This document shows positions 42,425-51,103 of a stretch of DNA of 64,000 bases, piece by piece. The number at the start of each line of letters is the position of its first letter. Within the stretch, counting starts at the first letter, position 1. Below the pieces are notes generated by a model. That model had not been told where the DNA came from, did no database searches, and saw nothing but the letters and a program-made list of their open reading frames with translations. The stretch is taken from NCBI RefSeq assembly GCF_009689005.1, contig NZ_AP021879.1:6233724-6297723 (forward strand), written 5' to 3'. The DNA is from Desulfosarcina ovata subsp. ovata (GTDB lineage Bacteria > Desulfobacterota > Desulfobacteria > Desulfobacterales > Desulfosarcinaceae). Made by a program: the position numbers and the translations under genes.

Positions 42425-44549
42425 CCCATCTTTGTCACTTTTTTCCGGAAAATTGCTGAAAAACCGCGTTTTTTACTACATATGAAATTATTTTATTTAT
42501 AATTACAATATGTTGAAATTTTACCGGCCAAAGTAGTGCCATAAAATTCACCGAAGTATTGACAATCGGTGTTTTTTCTGTAATTCAAGATGGCATGTAT
42601 ATCCGACGAACAACAATTAAGAGCAAAAAAGATGGCGAAACATATTTCACTCATCGCCTTGTTGAATCAGTTAGAGTTGGAAATAAGGTGAAGCAGCGCA
42701 CTATTATAAATCTCGGTAAAAATTTTCCTTTTCCACGAGAACAATGGCCAGATATTGCTTGTCGTGTTGAGGGAATTATTAATGGTCAATCAAGTTTGTT
42801 TAAATTGCCGGAAAAAATTGAGCAAGCCGCACAGCATTATGCTGCACAAATCATACAAACCCGGTCGAGTCAAAACAACAATACAGACAAAAACGATAGT
42901 ATAGATGCCCCCGATTACCGTTTGATTGATATCGATAGTCTTGAACTTATAAGACCGCGTAGCGTTAGTATTGAACATGTATCACATGAAACATTTCTCA
43001 AATTACAATTGGATAAAATATTTGAAGGTCTTGGATATAATAATCATCAAATAGCAGCTGCAATCGGAAGTATAGTTGGTCGAATGGCGGTTCCCGGCAG
43101 TGAGTTATCAACGCATTACTGGCTGCAAAATCGAAGCGGTTTAGGCGAATTAATCGGCTATGACTATGAAAGTATGTCGCTAAAACGAATCTATGAAATA
43201 TCTGACCGTATTTACAAAGACAAAGAAGCGATTGAAAGGCATTTATACAACCGAGAACGTTTTTTGTTTGGTTTTGAAGAAATAATTACACTTTATGATT
43301 TGACAAACACATTTTTTGAGGGAAGCTGTAAGTATAATGAACTTGGCAAGCATGGAAAATCAAAAGAAAAACGCTCAGACTGTCCCTTGGTAACTTTGGC
43401 TTTAGTTTTGGACAGTAGCGGCTTTCCAAGAAGAAGTAAAATATTTTCCGGAAACGTTAGTGAGCCATCAACACTGGAAGAAATGATTTCAAGCTTGAAT
43501 AAACCATCAGAAAGTTCATTAGAAGACGATAAGCAGATGAGTGTTTTTGATAAAAAGAAACCAGTTGTCGTAATGGATGCCGGGATAGCAACAAACGATA
43601 ATGTACAATGGTTGCAGGCGAATCATTACCGATACCTTGTTGTCAGCAGGAAAAGATATAGAGAATTTGATCATGATAAAGCTGTTGAAGTAAAAAGAGA
43701 TAAGGATTACATTGTTAAAGCGTACAAAAAATATGTCAAGGAAACAGAAGAGACTGAAATTTATTGTCATTCAAGTGAGCGAGAAAAAAAGGATCAGAGC
43801 ATTCAAAATCGATTTTCAGAAAGATTTGAAGCAGACTTAAAATCATTGAACGATGGTTTAAATCAAAAAGGTCGGCTAAAGATTTATGAGAAGGTTGTTG
43901 AAAAAGTAGGACGGCTGAAACAAAAATATACCAAAGCTGCTAAAAATTATGAGATTACCATCCATAAAGATAAAGGATCAAAGAAGGCGACAAAGATTAC
44001 CTGGAAGATAAAAAAAAATTCTGACTCTTCAGATTCAAATCCAGGCGTTTATTGTTTGAGAACAAACTTGAACGATCTGGATGAAACTATTCTTTGGCGT
44101 ACATATACGATGTTGACTGATCTTGAAGCTGTATTTCGAAGTTTAAAATCGGAGTTGGGTTTACGGCCGGTGTTTCATCAAATAACGAGGAGAGTAAAAG
44201 GACATCTCTTTATCACATTATTAGCTTATCACCACGTTCATACAATCAGGTTTAGACTTAAAGAAAATGGGATTCATACAAGTTGGTCCGATTTGAGAAA
44301 AGAATTAGACGGCCAAAATCGAACAACAGCAGTAATGAGAAGTAAAAATGGCGAGACAATACATGTTAGAAAAAGCACAAAAGCAGAGTCTCGTCAACTA
44401 AAAATTTATGATGCACTGGGTGTGCCTCATAGTCCAGGAAAAGTGGTAAAATATGAGGTATAAAAAATAAGTAGTGCCATAAACGCCTTAGCGTATGACT
44501 CAACTATTAGAAATTACAGTAAATATTAAATTCAAGCGGAAAAGATGGG
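42425..44549 (+). mobile_element. IS1634-family insertion sequence within the RND gene (2125 bp)
   Basis: The ends are CCCATCTTT (42425) and AAAGATGGG (ending 44549), a 9-bp inverted repeat, flanked by the direct repeat ATAG (42421-42424 and 44550-44553; a 5-bp reading is possible). The transposase and A/T-rich composition differ clearly from the IS at 26-28 kb, so this is a separate lineage. Confidence 0.9.
42595..44463 (+). CDS. IS1634-family transposase
   Basis: A 622-residue transposase of the long IS1634 type: MYIRRTTIKSKKDGETYFTH at the N-terminus, catalytic region ITLYDLTNTFFEG (first Asp) and KPVVVMDAGIATNDN (second Asp), and IHVYC-like VYCLRTN with YTMLTDLEAVFRSLKSELGL (glutamate) near the C-terminus. 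ATG at 42595 is favoured because MYIRR opens the family pattern, although the frame extends 12 codons upstream to 42559. Open throughout, so probably active. Confidence 0.92.
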   Translation: MYIRRTTIKSKKDGETYFTHRLVESVRVGNKVKQRTIINLGKNFPFPREQWPDIACRVEGIINGQSSLFKLPEKIEQAAQHYAAQIIQTRSSQNNNTDKNDSIDAPDYRLIDIDSLELIRPRSVSIEHVSHETFLKLQLDKIFEGLGYNNHQIAAAIGSIVGRMAVPGSELSTHYWLQNRSGLGELIGYDYESMSLKRIYEISDRIYKDKEAIERHLYNRERFLFGFEEIITLYDLTNTFFEGSCKYNELGKHGKSKEKRSDCPLVTLALVLDSSGFPRRSKIFSGNVSEPSTLEEMISSLNKPSESSLEDDKQMSVFDKKKPVVVMDAGIATNDNVQWLQANHYRYLVVSRKRYREFDHDKAVEVKRDKDYIVKAYKKYVKETEETEIYCHSSEREKKDQSIQNRFSERFEADLKSLNDGLNQKGRLKIYEKVVEKVGRLKQKYTKAAKNYEITIHKDKGSKKATKITWKIKKNSDSSDSNPGVYCLRTNLNDLDETILWRTYTMLTDLEAVFRSLKSELGLRPVFHQITRRVKGHLFITLLAYHHVHTIRFRLKENGIHTSWSDLRKELDGQNRTTAVMRSKNGETIHVRKSTKAESRQLKIYDALGVPHSPGKVVKYEV

Positions 44550-45517
44550 ATAGGCTATCGTTTCCAGTTGCATGCCAATGGGAATATTGGTCATCAACTC
44601 TTGAATGCGTTGACGCACAGCTTCACCCATGTGTACGACATTGCCACCATCCACAGTCGACACCCCCAGGCCAATGGCGGGTTGACCGTTGAATCGCAAC
44701 AACCAATCCGAAGGGTCCTGGTAACCGGAGCGGATGGTGACCACATCCTTGAGAAATACAAGATTGCCGGCGTCATCACTTTTCACCAGCAAATCCCCCA
44801 ATGACTCAATCGAAGGGAATATTCCGGTTGGGATGATTCGTATATCGGCATTGCCGACCTCTACTCGTCCCGCATCGGATACTTGGTTCTGCTTGTTGAG
44901 AGTGTCGAGGACAGAGCCGATGGATACTCCCAATTCTGCCATACGGGCTCTCGATAGCTCCAATTCAACGACTTGCTGTTGGTTACCCCACAACTCTACA
45001 CTGGCCACACCCTCGACCAGAAGCAGTTCCCGTTTGAGAAAATCGGCCGTGTCCTTCAGTTCCTCATAGGTATAGCCTTCTCCGGTCAGAGCAAAGAACA
45101 CACCGTATTCATCACCGAAATCATCGTTGACGACTGAGGGACCGGCACCATTTGGAAGATATAACTGGGCGTCTGAAATCTTGCGGCGCAGTTCATCCCA
45201 GATCTGGGGAATATCGCTGGAATCGTATTTATTCTTAATATCGACATAAATGATTGAAAGGCCGGTTTTGGAGAGGGAACGTATTTCTTTGACTTGGGAC
45301 ATTTCCTGAATAGCGATCTCCAGCCGGTCGGTGACTTCCTGTTCCACTTCTTCGGCCGATGCGCCGGTGTACGCTGTTGAGACAAGGGCGGTTTTGATCG
45401 TAAATGTGGGAAACTCGAGCTTGCCAAGTTTCTGAAAGGACCATATACCACCCCCAATGATGAGCAGGATTAAAAAATAGGCGACGGTTTTTTTGGAAAT
45501 GGTATATTCTGTTATTT

Positions 45518-46789
45518 TCAAACCGGCTCCTTTTCGGTGTCGATAATAATGCGGACTGTTTGGCCCTCCCGTAGAAACCTGGCTCCTGCGGTGGCAACCA
45601 TTTCACCGGTTTGTAACCCGGAAACAATCTGGATGGTATCGCCACGCAAGTTACCGACGGTTACCGGTGTCTTTGATACCCGCATCTCTTTTTGATCGAT
45701 CCGCCAGACGCAGGTATTGCCGTTTCCATCGGAGAAAAGGGCTACGGTGGGCATAAATATCGCAGCTGTTGGATTAATGTTTTCCAAAACGAGATGGACA
45801 GTGGCAGCCATACCTGATTCAGCTATGCTTGCATCAGATTGATCGAGTACCACTGTCATCGGATAGCTCTGGTTTGCGGAGTCAGTCTTTCTACCGATCT
45901 CTTTGATGGCAGCTTTGATCGTTCGTCCCGGGAAACTGTCCAGTGTGCAGTACAGATCGGTGATGTCCCTTCGACGGGCAATGATGGTTTCCGGCAGGCT
46001 CGTTTTGACTTCCATGTTCGAATAATCCAGAAAGGCCACGACTGGTTGTCCCTCTGGCACATTTTCATGTGCTTCTATGTATTTTCGACTGATGTAACCA
46101 TCAAAAGGGGCCACCAGAGTGGTATCGGCCAGGGCGTTACGTGCGGCTGTGAGATTTGCTGTAAGGCTCTTGATATGAGCCTCGGCCGCCTCGATATCTT
46201 CTATTCGCGCTCCTTGTCGAGCTTTCTTCAATTCCTGGTCTACTATTTCCAGATTGGCTCTGGCCGTATCCAAAGCGGTTCTGGCGTTGTCATACTGGGC
46301 TTTGGCGGTTGCGGACTCCATTAAAAGGTTTTGCTGCCGGTGAAAGTTTATTTGAGCTTCTTCCATTCTGGACGCAGCAGCCATTTTTTCGGCCTCCAGC
46401 CGAGCGATATCCTCCGCCCTGGCCCCTTTTTTCATGGCTTTCAGGTTGGCCCGCGCCTGTTCCAGCTCGGCCGACACCTGTAAAACCTCGACCTCGAAAT
46501 CCCGTGGATCGATACGGGCGATGACGCTGCCCTCGGTCACTTTTTGCCCGATATGGATGTCGTATTCAACCACTGGGCCGCCGACGCGAAAGGCCAGTTC
46601 GGCCTCGCGCGAAGCTCTGACGATTCCGGGAAATGTCCGAATATCTTTACTCGGAGAAGTGCTAACCACCATTGCCTTGATCGGCCGGACGGGTTCAGGG
46701 GCGTATTGGTCCTTATGGGATGAACCGGAACATCCCAGAAATGCAAGGACGGTTAGTAAACCGACGAGCTTTAAAATACGATCATTCAT
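45518..46789 (-). CDS. RND periplasmic adaptor (membrane fusion protein), lipoprotein
   Basis: A 423-residue HlyD/AcrA-type adaptor linking the RND pump to TolC. The leader ends in a lipobox, VLAFLGCSG. Features in order: a lipoyl half (FRVGGPVVEYDIHIGQKVTE), a long alpha-hairpin with coiled-coil heptads (about 110-190), the second lipoyl half (TTLVAPFDGYISRKYIEAHE) and beta-barrel and membrane-proximal domains. ATG at 46789 is chosen for the signal peptide; an upstream start at 46825 would bury it. It is upstream of the RND gene with a 4-base overlap. Intact, although its partner pump is broken. Confidence 0.92.
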   Translation of the reverse strand: MNDRILKLVGLLTVLAFLGCSGSSHKDQYAPEPVRPIKAMVVSTSPSKDIRTFPGIVRASREAELAFRVGGPVVEYDIHIGQKVTEGSVIARIDPRDFEVEVLQVSAELEQARANLKAMKKGARAEDIARLEAEKMAAASRMEEAQINFHRQQNLLMESATAKAQYDNARTALDTARANLEIVDQELKKARQGARIEDIEAAEAHIKSLTANLTAARNALADTTLVAPFDGYISRKYIEAHENVPEGQPVVAFLDYSNMEVKTSLPETIIARRRDITDLYCTLDSFPGRTIKAAIKEIGRKTDSANQSYPMTVVLDQSDASIAESGMAATVHLVLENINPTAAIFMPTVALFSDGNGNTCVWRIDQKEMRVSKTPVTVGNLRGDTIQIVSGLQTGEMVATAGARFLREGQTVRIIIDTEKEPV

Positions 46790-46821
46790 GGCGGGTAATC
46801 CCTTTATGATATAAAAAACCT

Positions 46822-47127
46822 TCAACTTTTTGCTTTTTGTGTAAGGTAACCCATCACAGGCTCCCAGGCCGTGTGGCGGATCTGCCCGAATTCGGAAAAC
46901 GCTGCCGCCAGTTGCAGACCCAACGGGCTTTTGCCTGTATGTTCTGTGCAGCCCTGCCAGCGGATAATGATCTTCAGATCATTTTCCAGCGCATGATCCT
47001 GAAAAAGCGATATCTCCTTCAAATTGTTGATTCTTCTGGGAACTGACAGCTGCCTGAAAGCCACAATGGGATCTTTTTTTTCCCGGTGTGAGTGGCCTCG
47101 TAGATGAATGATTTCCAACCGATCCAT
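46822..47127 (-). CDS. small protein of unknown function heading the efflux operon
   Basis: A 101-residue protein starting MDRLEIIHLRGHSHREK with a core IIIRWQGCTEHTGKSPLGLQ followed by LAAAFSEFGQIRHTAWEPV. No family firmly recognised; the alternating pattern suggests a small alpha/beta fold such as a dimeric barrel. It is the first gene after the sigma-54 promoter, 32 bases upstream of the MFP gene, so it is the leader gene of the efflux operon. GAAAGATA precedes the ATG only weakly. Confidence 0.65.
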   Translation of the reverse strand: MDRLEIIHLRGHSHREKKDPIVAFRQLSVPRRINNLKEISLFQDHALENDLKIIIRWQGCTEHTGKSPLGLQLAAAFSEFGQIRHTAWEPVMGYLTQKAKS

Positions 47128-47172
47128 GATATTATCTTTCCATCTGAAAAACATTTTTTACTGATTCATTAC

Positions 47173-47188
47173 AGCCAAAATCATGCCA
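47173..47188 (-). promoter_or_regulatory. sigma-54 (-24/-12) promoter of the efflux operon
   Basis: Read on the minus strand, TGGCATGATTTTGGCT matches TGGCAC-N5-TTGCW with GG and GC separated by exactly 10 bases. It directs transcription towards the small gene at 47127, with an expected start near 47162. A sigma-54 activator gene is encoded divergently right beside it, which supports the call. Confidence 0.8.
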
Positions 47189-47332
47189 TTTTTAATTTGC
47201 TATAGTATTCAAGTGGTTATATAAAACATTGATTTTAATCTGTTAAATACAAAATTTATTTTGTCAAATAAAACGGATTCGTGGCATAATCTTTCAAATA
47301 AGATAGTTTTCAATGCAAGAGGCGAGACAACA

Positions 47333-48922
47333 ATGGTTAATGGAAACGAATTTTACCGACAGGCCACACTGCAAATTTTCAGCAGCCTTAATACTGAAAC
47401 GGCATTAAGGCGATTCATGGAATACATCAAACATCACATACCGGTTTCCGGTATGTTCTTTTCGCTGTATGATCCAGATTTGAATGTAGGACGAATGCTT
47501 TCAGCGATATGGCCGTCAAACATCGCCAAACCTAGTAAAACAATGGTGATCCCGAAGGCGTACTGGGGATGGTTGAAAAAACGATGGATGAATAAGAACC
47601 AGATTCAAATCATCAACGATATCAACAACGAGGGGGAACCCAAAAGGAGCCTTTTTTCCATGCTTTGGCCTGAGAACACCTCCCACCTGAGTATGGAACT
47701 TTGGTTGGAGAAAACACGCCTCGGTCTCTTTCATCTTTTTGTAGAAGGCAAGAACCGCTACGATCAATCCCATGCTGACTTGTTATCCTTGCTTCACGAA
47801 CCGTTTGCCATCGCGATATCCAATATCCTGCAACACCAAGAGATCTTGCGTCTTAAAGATATGCTAGCCGACGACAATAACTATCTTCGGAATCAAATGA
47901 TGGAAATTACTGGAGATACTGTTATTGGCGCTGAGTTTGGACTTCGTGGGGTAATGGAGATGGTGCAGCAGGTTGCGCTGTTGAATAGCCCGGTGCTTTT
48001 ATTGGGCGAAACCGGTGTCGGCAAGGAGGTAATCGCCAACGCGATTCATTATTCATCAAAGCGAAAAAACAATTCCTTCATCCGGGTAAATTGTGGTGCG
48101 ATCCCGGAAAACCTGATAGACAGCGAACTGTTCGGGCATGAGAAGGGTGCATTTACCGGAGCGATATCAAGCAAGCGGGGACGTTTCGAACGCGCAAACA
48201 ATGGAACGATCTTTCTGGATGAAGTGGGGGAGTTGCCTCCGGCCGCTCAGGTACGCCTACTGAGAGTTCTTCAGCAGCATGAGATTGAACGGGTGGGGGG
48301 GACGGAGACTATTCCGGTAAATGTCCGTATCATCAGTGCCACTCACCAGAACTTGGAGGCGATGGTTAAATCCGGCACATTTCGCGAAGATCTGTTTTAC
48401 CGTTTGAATGTTTTTCCCATAACGATTCCTCCCCTACGCCATCGAGTAGATGATATTCCTGCTTTGATCAGTCATTTCCTTGAACACAAATCACGAGAAT
48501 TAGGGATAGACAACCTGCCCATCATTTCCAAAGAGACTATGGAAGAAATTCAGTCCTATTATTGGCCAGGAAACGTTCGGGAACTCGAAAACTTCGTGGA
48601 GCGTACCCTGATTCAAGGCGGGATAGAAAATAAAATAGACCCGTTACCTTTTAACAAAACCGTCGCGCCGGAAAATTACATTGGCACCCCGAGTCTACGT
48701 CCTGCAACTGGCAGAATGTTATCGATGGATGAAGCCGTTACGGCTCACATACTAAAGGCGCTTAGCCAAACAGGGGGAAGGATAGAAGGCGGTAAGGGAG
48801 CGGCTAGATTGCTCAAGATCAATCCCAGCACCTTGCGTGGGCGCATGAGAAAGCTAGGGATTCCCTGTGGAAAAAACGGTCTGGCAACAAGAATCATGAA
48901 TTTTAATAAGCGGCATTCGTAA
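47333..48922 (+). CDS. sigma-54-dependent transcriptional activator (GAF-AAA-Fis)
   Basis: A 529-residue bacterial enhancer-binding protein. A GAF-like sensor occupies about residues 10-180. The AAA+ core has Walker A GETGVGKE (near 225), the sigma-54 contact GAFTGA (near 272), Walker B GTIFLDEVGELP, and the R-fingers. The C-terminal helix-turn-helix is Fis type (GGKGAARLLKINPSTLRGRM). No receiver domain is present, so it is ligand-controlled rather than phosphorylated. ATG at 47333 has AGAGG about 11 bases upstream; the open frame extends to 47261. It probably activates the divergent efflux operon and may sense a pump substrate. Confidence 0.92.
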   Translation: MVNGNEFYRQATLQIFSSLNTETALRRFMEYIKHHIPVSGMFFSLYDPDLNVGRMLSAIWPSNIAKPSKTMVIPKAYWGWLKKRWMNKNQIQIINDINNEGEPKRSLFSMLWPENTSHLSMELWLEKTRLGLFHLFVEGKNRYDQSHADLLSLLHEPFAIAISNILQHQEILRLKDMLADDNNYLRNQMMEITGDTVIGAEFGLRGVMEMVQQVALLNSPVLLLGETGVGKEVIANAIHYSSKRKNNSFIRVNCGAIPENLIDSELFGHEKGAFTGAISSKRGRFERANNGTIFLDEVGELPPAAQVRLLRVLQQHEIERVGGTETIPVNVRIISATHQNLEAMVKSGTFREDLFYRLNVFPITIPPLRHRVDDIPALISHFLEHKSRELGIDNLPIISKETMEEIQSYYWPGNVRELENFVERTLIQGGIENKIDPLPFNKTVAPENYIGTPSLRPATGRMLSMDEAVTAHILKALSQTGGRIEGGKGAARLLKINPSTLRGRMRKLGIPCGKNGLATRIMNFNKRHS

Positions 48923-49303
48923 ACTGAAGGGTTCCATGGGGGCATAAAGGTCAAACCAAGCTGGTTGCTTGATTGACGACGGCTCAGGTTAAAGACAAAG
49001 GCGTTTTTCGGCCTTAAATCGATGTTTTGGGGGCCGAAAAGAGCGGTTTAAGGGATAATTCAATCCGAATACGACGCCATGGTCCGAAACACCAAGGACA
49101 TTTCTCACTTCATTCAACTAATGAAATCGCCGGAGCCCAAGATATGTGCATCGCCCCTTTCGCGAGTCCCGTTGCGGCGAAGGGATTTGACCACCGACCA
49201 GCCACCCAAGGAACAATCAGACCGCCGCCGACCAACCCTGGCCGTTGTCTTCCATTTTTAAAAAAGAACGGCCGTGGGTAAAGATAGCCGACTATGGTGG
49301 CGC
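48923..49303. other. gene-free stretch downstream of the sigma-54 activator
   Basis: No convincing gene; overlapping short frames at 49027-49281 have no ribosome sites. It contains a stem TTTTCGGCC/GGCCGAAAA (49005-49013 and 49032-49040) and, at 48955-49000, a diverged match to the first half of the 100-bp tandem repeat at 31357. The convergent hbd-like gene ends at 49304. Confidence 0.5.
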
Positions 49304-50173
49304 CTACAAACGCTGACCATTTTCATCGTACCGGTACCACCCTTGACCGCTCTTTTTGCCAAGCTGCCCGGCTCTCACTTTTCGTCTCAAAAGCTGGGGC
49401 GGATAATAACGATCTTCACGGCTTTCCTGGTATATCGATTTCAGCGCATTGCAAGAGACGTCGAGCCCCACGACATCCCCGGTTTCAAACGGACCCATTG
49501 GCCGGCCGAACGCCAGCCGGACCCCTTTGTCGATATCTTCAGCCGTCGCCACGCCTCGTTCCAGAAGCTTGATGGCTTCGACGTAACTCACCAGGTTGAT
49601 TCGGTTGAGCAAAAAACCCGGCAGATCGCTTTCCACCCGGATGGGCTCCTTGCCCAATTCCCGAACCACGGCGGCCCCCATCAGCATGGTCTCCTCGGAT
49701 GTACTCACGCCCCTGACCACCTCCACCGCTCGCATCATGGGAACCGGGCTGAAAAAATGGAGCCCCAACACCCTTTCCGGACGCCGGGTAACCGCCCCCA
49801 GTTCGGTAATCGGTATTGAGGAGGTGTTGCTGGCCAGGTATGTATCCGGTTTGCAGATCTCATCCAGACGCCGAAAAATATCCTGCTTGAGGTCTATGTT
49901 TTCGAAAACCGCCTCAACCACCAGGTCCGCATTTTCGGCCTTTTTCAAATCGCCGGAGGGTTGAATCCGTTCGAGAATGGTATCCTGTGGTTCCTTGAGC
50001 CGACCCTTTTCGACAAGCTTGCCCACCGACCAGGCAATATTTTCTTGAGCCTTTTGCAACGCTTCCCGGTTTTCATCACTGAGGATCACGGTCATGCCGG
50101 CTTGGGCAAAAACCTGGGCAATCCCGCTGCCCATCAGGCCGGAACCAACAACGAATATATTCTGGATCTTCAT
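49304..50173 (-). CDS. hbd: 3-hydroxyacyl-CoA (3-hydroxybutyryl-CoA) dehydrogenase
   Basis: A 289-residue NAD-dependent beta-oxidation dehydrogenase converting 3-hydroxyacyl-CoA to 3-oxoacyl-CoA. The Rossmann motif FVVGSGLMGSGIAQVFAQAG is at the N-terminus, the catalytic histidine is in LGLHFFSPVPMMRAVEVVRG, and the C-terminal domain has GFLLNRINLVSYVEAIKLLE and FGRPMGPFETGDVVGLDV. ATG at 50173 has AAGGAGG upstream. Third gene of the operon acyl-CoA dehydrogenase, badI-like, hbd. It would act after ring opening, on pimeloyl-CoA-derived intermediates. Confidence 0.93.
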   Translation of the reverse strand: MKIQNIFVVGSGLMGSGIAQVFAQAGMTVILSDENREALQKAQENIAWSVGKLVEKGRLKEPQDTILERIQPSGDLKKAENADLVVEAVFENIDLKQDIFRRLDEICKPDTYLASNTSSIPITELGAVTRRPERVLGLHFFSPVPMMRAVEVVRGVSTSEETMLMGAAVVRELGKEPIRVESDLPGFLLNRINLVSYVEAIKLLERGVATAEDIDKGVRLAFGRPMGPFETGDVVGLDVSCNALKSIYQESREDRYYPPQLLRRKVRAGQLGKKSGQGWYRYDENGQRL

Positions 50174-50235
50174 GGATTGCCTCCTTCGCGGCACATTGGG
50201 ATAAAGACCGCTTGAACTATATTTTTCCATCCCTT

Positions 50236-51030
50236 TTATTTACGATAGTTGGAATAATCGGGTTTTCGTTTTTCCATAAAGGCATTTCTGCCTTCCAGGG
50301 ATTCATCGGTTCCATAATACATACTCAATCCGCCAACACCCAGATTGGTGATTCCCCCAACCCCGTCGGTTTCTGCGTGGAAGGCATATTTGAGCATTTT
50401 AAGGGCCGTGGGACTTTTTTCCAAAAGTGCCTGACACCATTGGTCAACTTCGCTGTCCAGCTGATCCAGGGGCACCACCTTATTGACCAACCCCATCTCA
50501 AGTGCCTCATGGGCCGTGTACAGCTGGCACATATACCAAATTTCCTTCGCCTTCTTTAATCCGACCGCCCTTACCAGATCACCGGTTCCATATCCCGGAT
50601 CGAAGCTGCCGACCTTGGGCCCGGCCTGGCCCAGTTTGGCGGTTTCGGCGGCAATGGACAAATCGCAGACAACCTGAAATACGTGCCCGCCCCCGATGGC
50701 GTAGCCATTCACCCGGGCGATGACCGGCTTGGGAATGGTCCGGATCAGATGGGACACGGTCTGCCAACCAACTTCCACTGGCAGCGCCGCAATGGTGCCG
50801 GCATACCCGCTTTTATCCCTGATGGACTGATCGCCGCCGGTGCAAAAGGCCTTTTTGCCGGTACCGGTAAATATCACAACTCCAACGGCTGCGTCTACCC
50901 AGGCATCCGTCAGCGCCTTGTTCAGCTCCAGAAGCGTCAGAGACGTACAGGCATTGTATTTTTCGGGCCGATTGATGGTGATCCGCGCCACGCCATTTTC
51001 TTTCTCATAGATGATCTCTTCAAAATTCAT
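50236..51030 (-). CDS. badI: BadI/MenB-like 2-ketocyclohexanecarboxyl-CoA hydrolase
   Basis: A 264-residue crotonase-family protein closest in pattern to MenB and to BadI, which opens the ring of 2-ketocyclohexane-1-carboxyl-CoA to give pimeloyl-CoA. Key stretches: MNFEEIIYEKENGVARITIN, KKAFCTGGDQS, IARVNGYAIGGGHVFQVVCD, GQAGPKVGSFDPGYG, KEIWYMCQLYTAHEALEMGL, and the ending ESLEGRNAFMEKRKPDY. The CTGGDQ and DPGYG signatures are shared by MenB and BadI. The absence of other menaquinone genes and the presence of fatty- and cyclic-acid beta-oxidation genes favour BadI. MenB remains the main alternative. Confidence 0.75.
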   Translation of the reverse strand: MNFEEIIYEKENGVARITINRPEKYNACTSLTLLELNKALTDAWVDAAVGVVIFTGTGKKAFCTGGDQSIRDKSGYAGTIAALPVEVGWQTVSHLIRTIPKPVIARVNGYAIGGGHVFQVVCDLSIAAETAKLGQAGPKVGSFDPGYGTGDLVRAVGLKKAKEIWYMCQLYTAHEALEMGLVNKVVPLDQLDSEVDQWCQALLEKSPTALKMLKYAFHAETDGVGGITNLGVGGLSMYYGTDESLEGRNAFMEKRKPDYSNYRK

Positions 51031-51103
51031 TTTATTTCCTCGTTAAATAATAGCAAGAGTTTAATCGTTTGGCCTTGACGTGGCCCAAAAGACGGTGATT
51101 CAT

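Larger units (their letters stand above)
40354..45521 (-). pseudogene. RND efflux pump (AcrB/MdtB type), disrupted by an insertion sequence
   Basis: The gene starts at 45521 (MKITEYTISKKTVAYFLILL), runs to 44550, is interrupted by a 2125-bp insertion, and resumes at 42424 (YQSDLVAASVKSFLIELV) to stop at 40354. Removing the insertion and one copy of the ATAG target repeat rejoins the frame exactly at ETIAY/QSDL, giving about 1015 residues. The proton-relay segment LGMLVDNAIVVTEG and the porter and docking regions are intact, so damage is confined to the insertion. The start overlaps the MFP gene (ATGA). The upstream 324 residues end in a stop contributed by the element; the pump is presumably non-functional unless the element excises. 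Confidence 0.93.

Noticed and set aside
49027..49281. Two overlapping small genes after the sigma-54 activator.
   Set aside because: Low-complexity Arg/Pro-rich translations, no ribosome sites, different frames equally open.
50236..51030. MenB of menaquinone synthesis.
   Set aside because: Sequence alone cannot exclude it, but no other men genes are here and the operon is one of acyl-CoA oxidation; BadI-like is the better reading.
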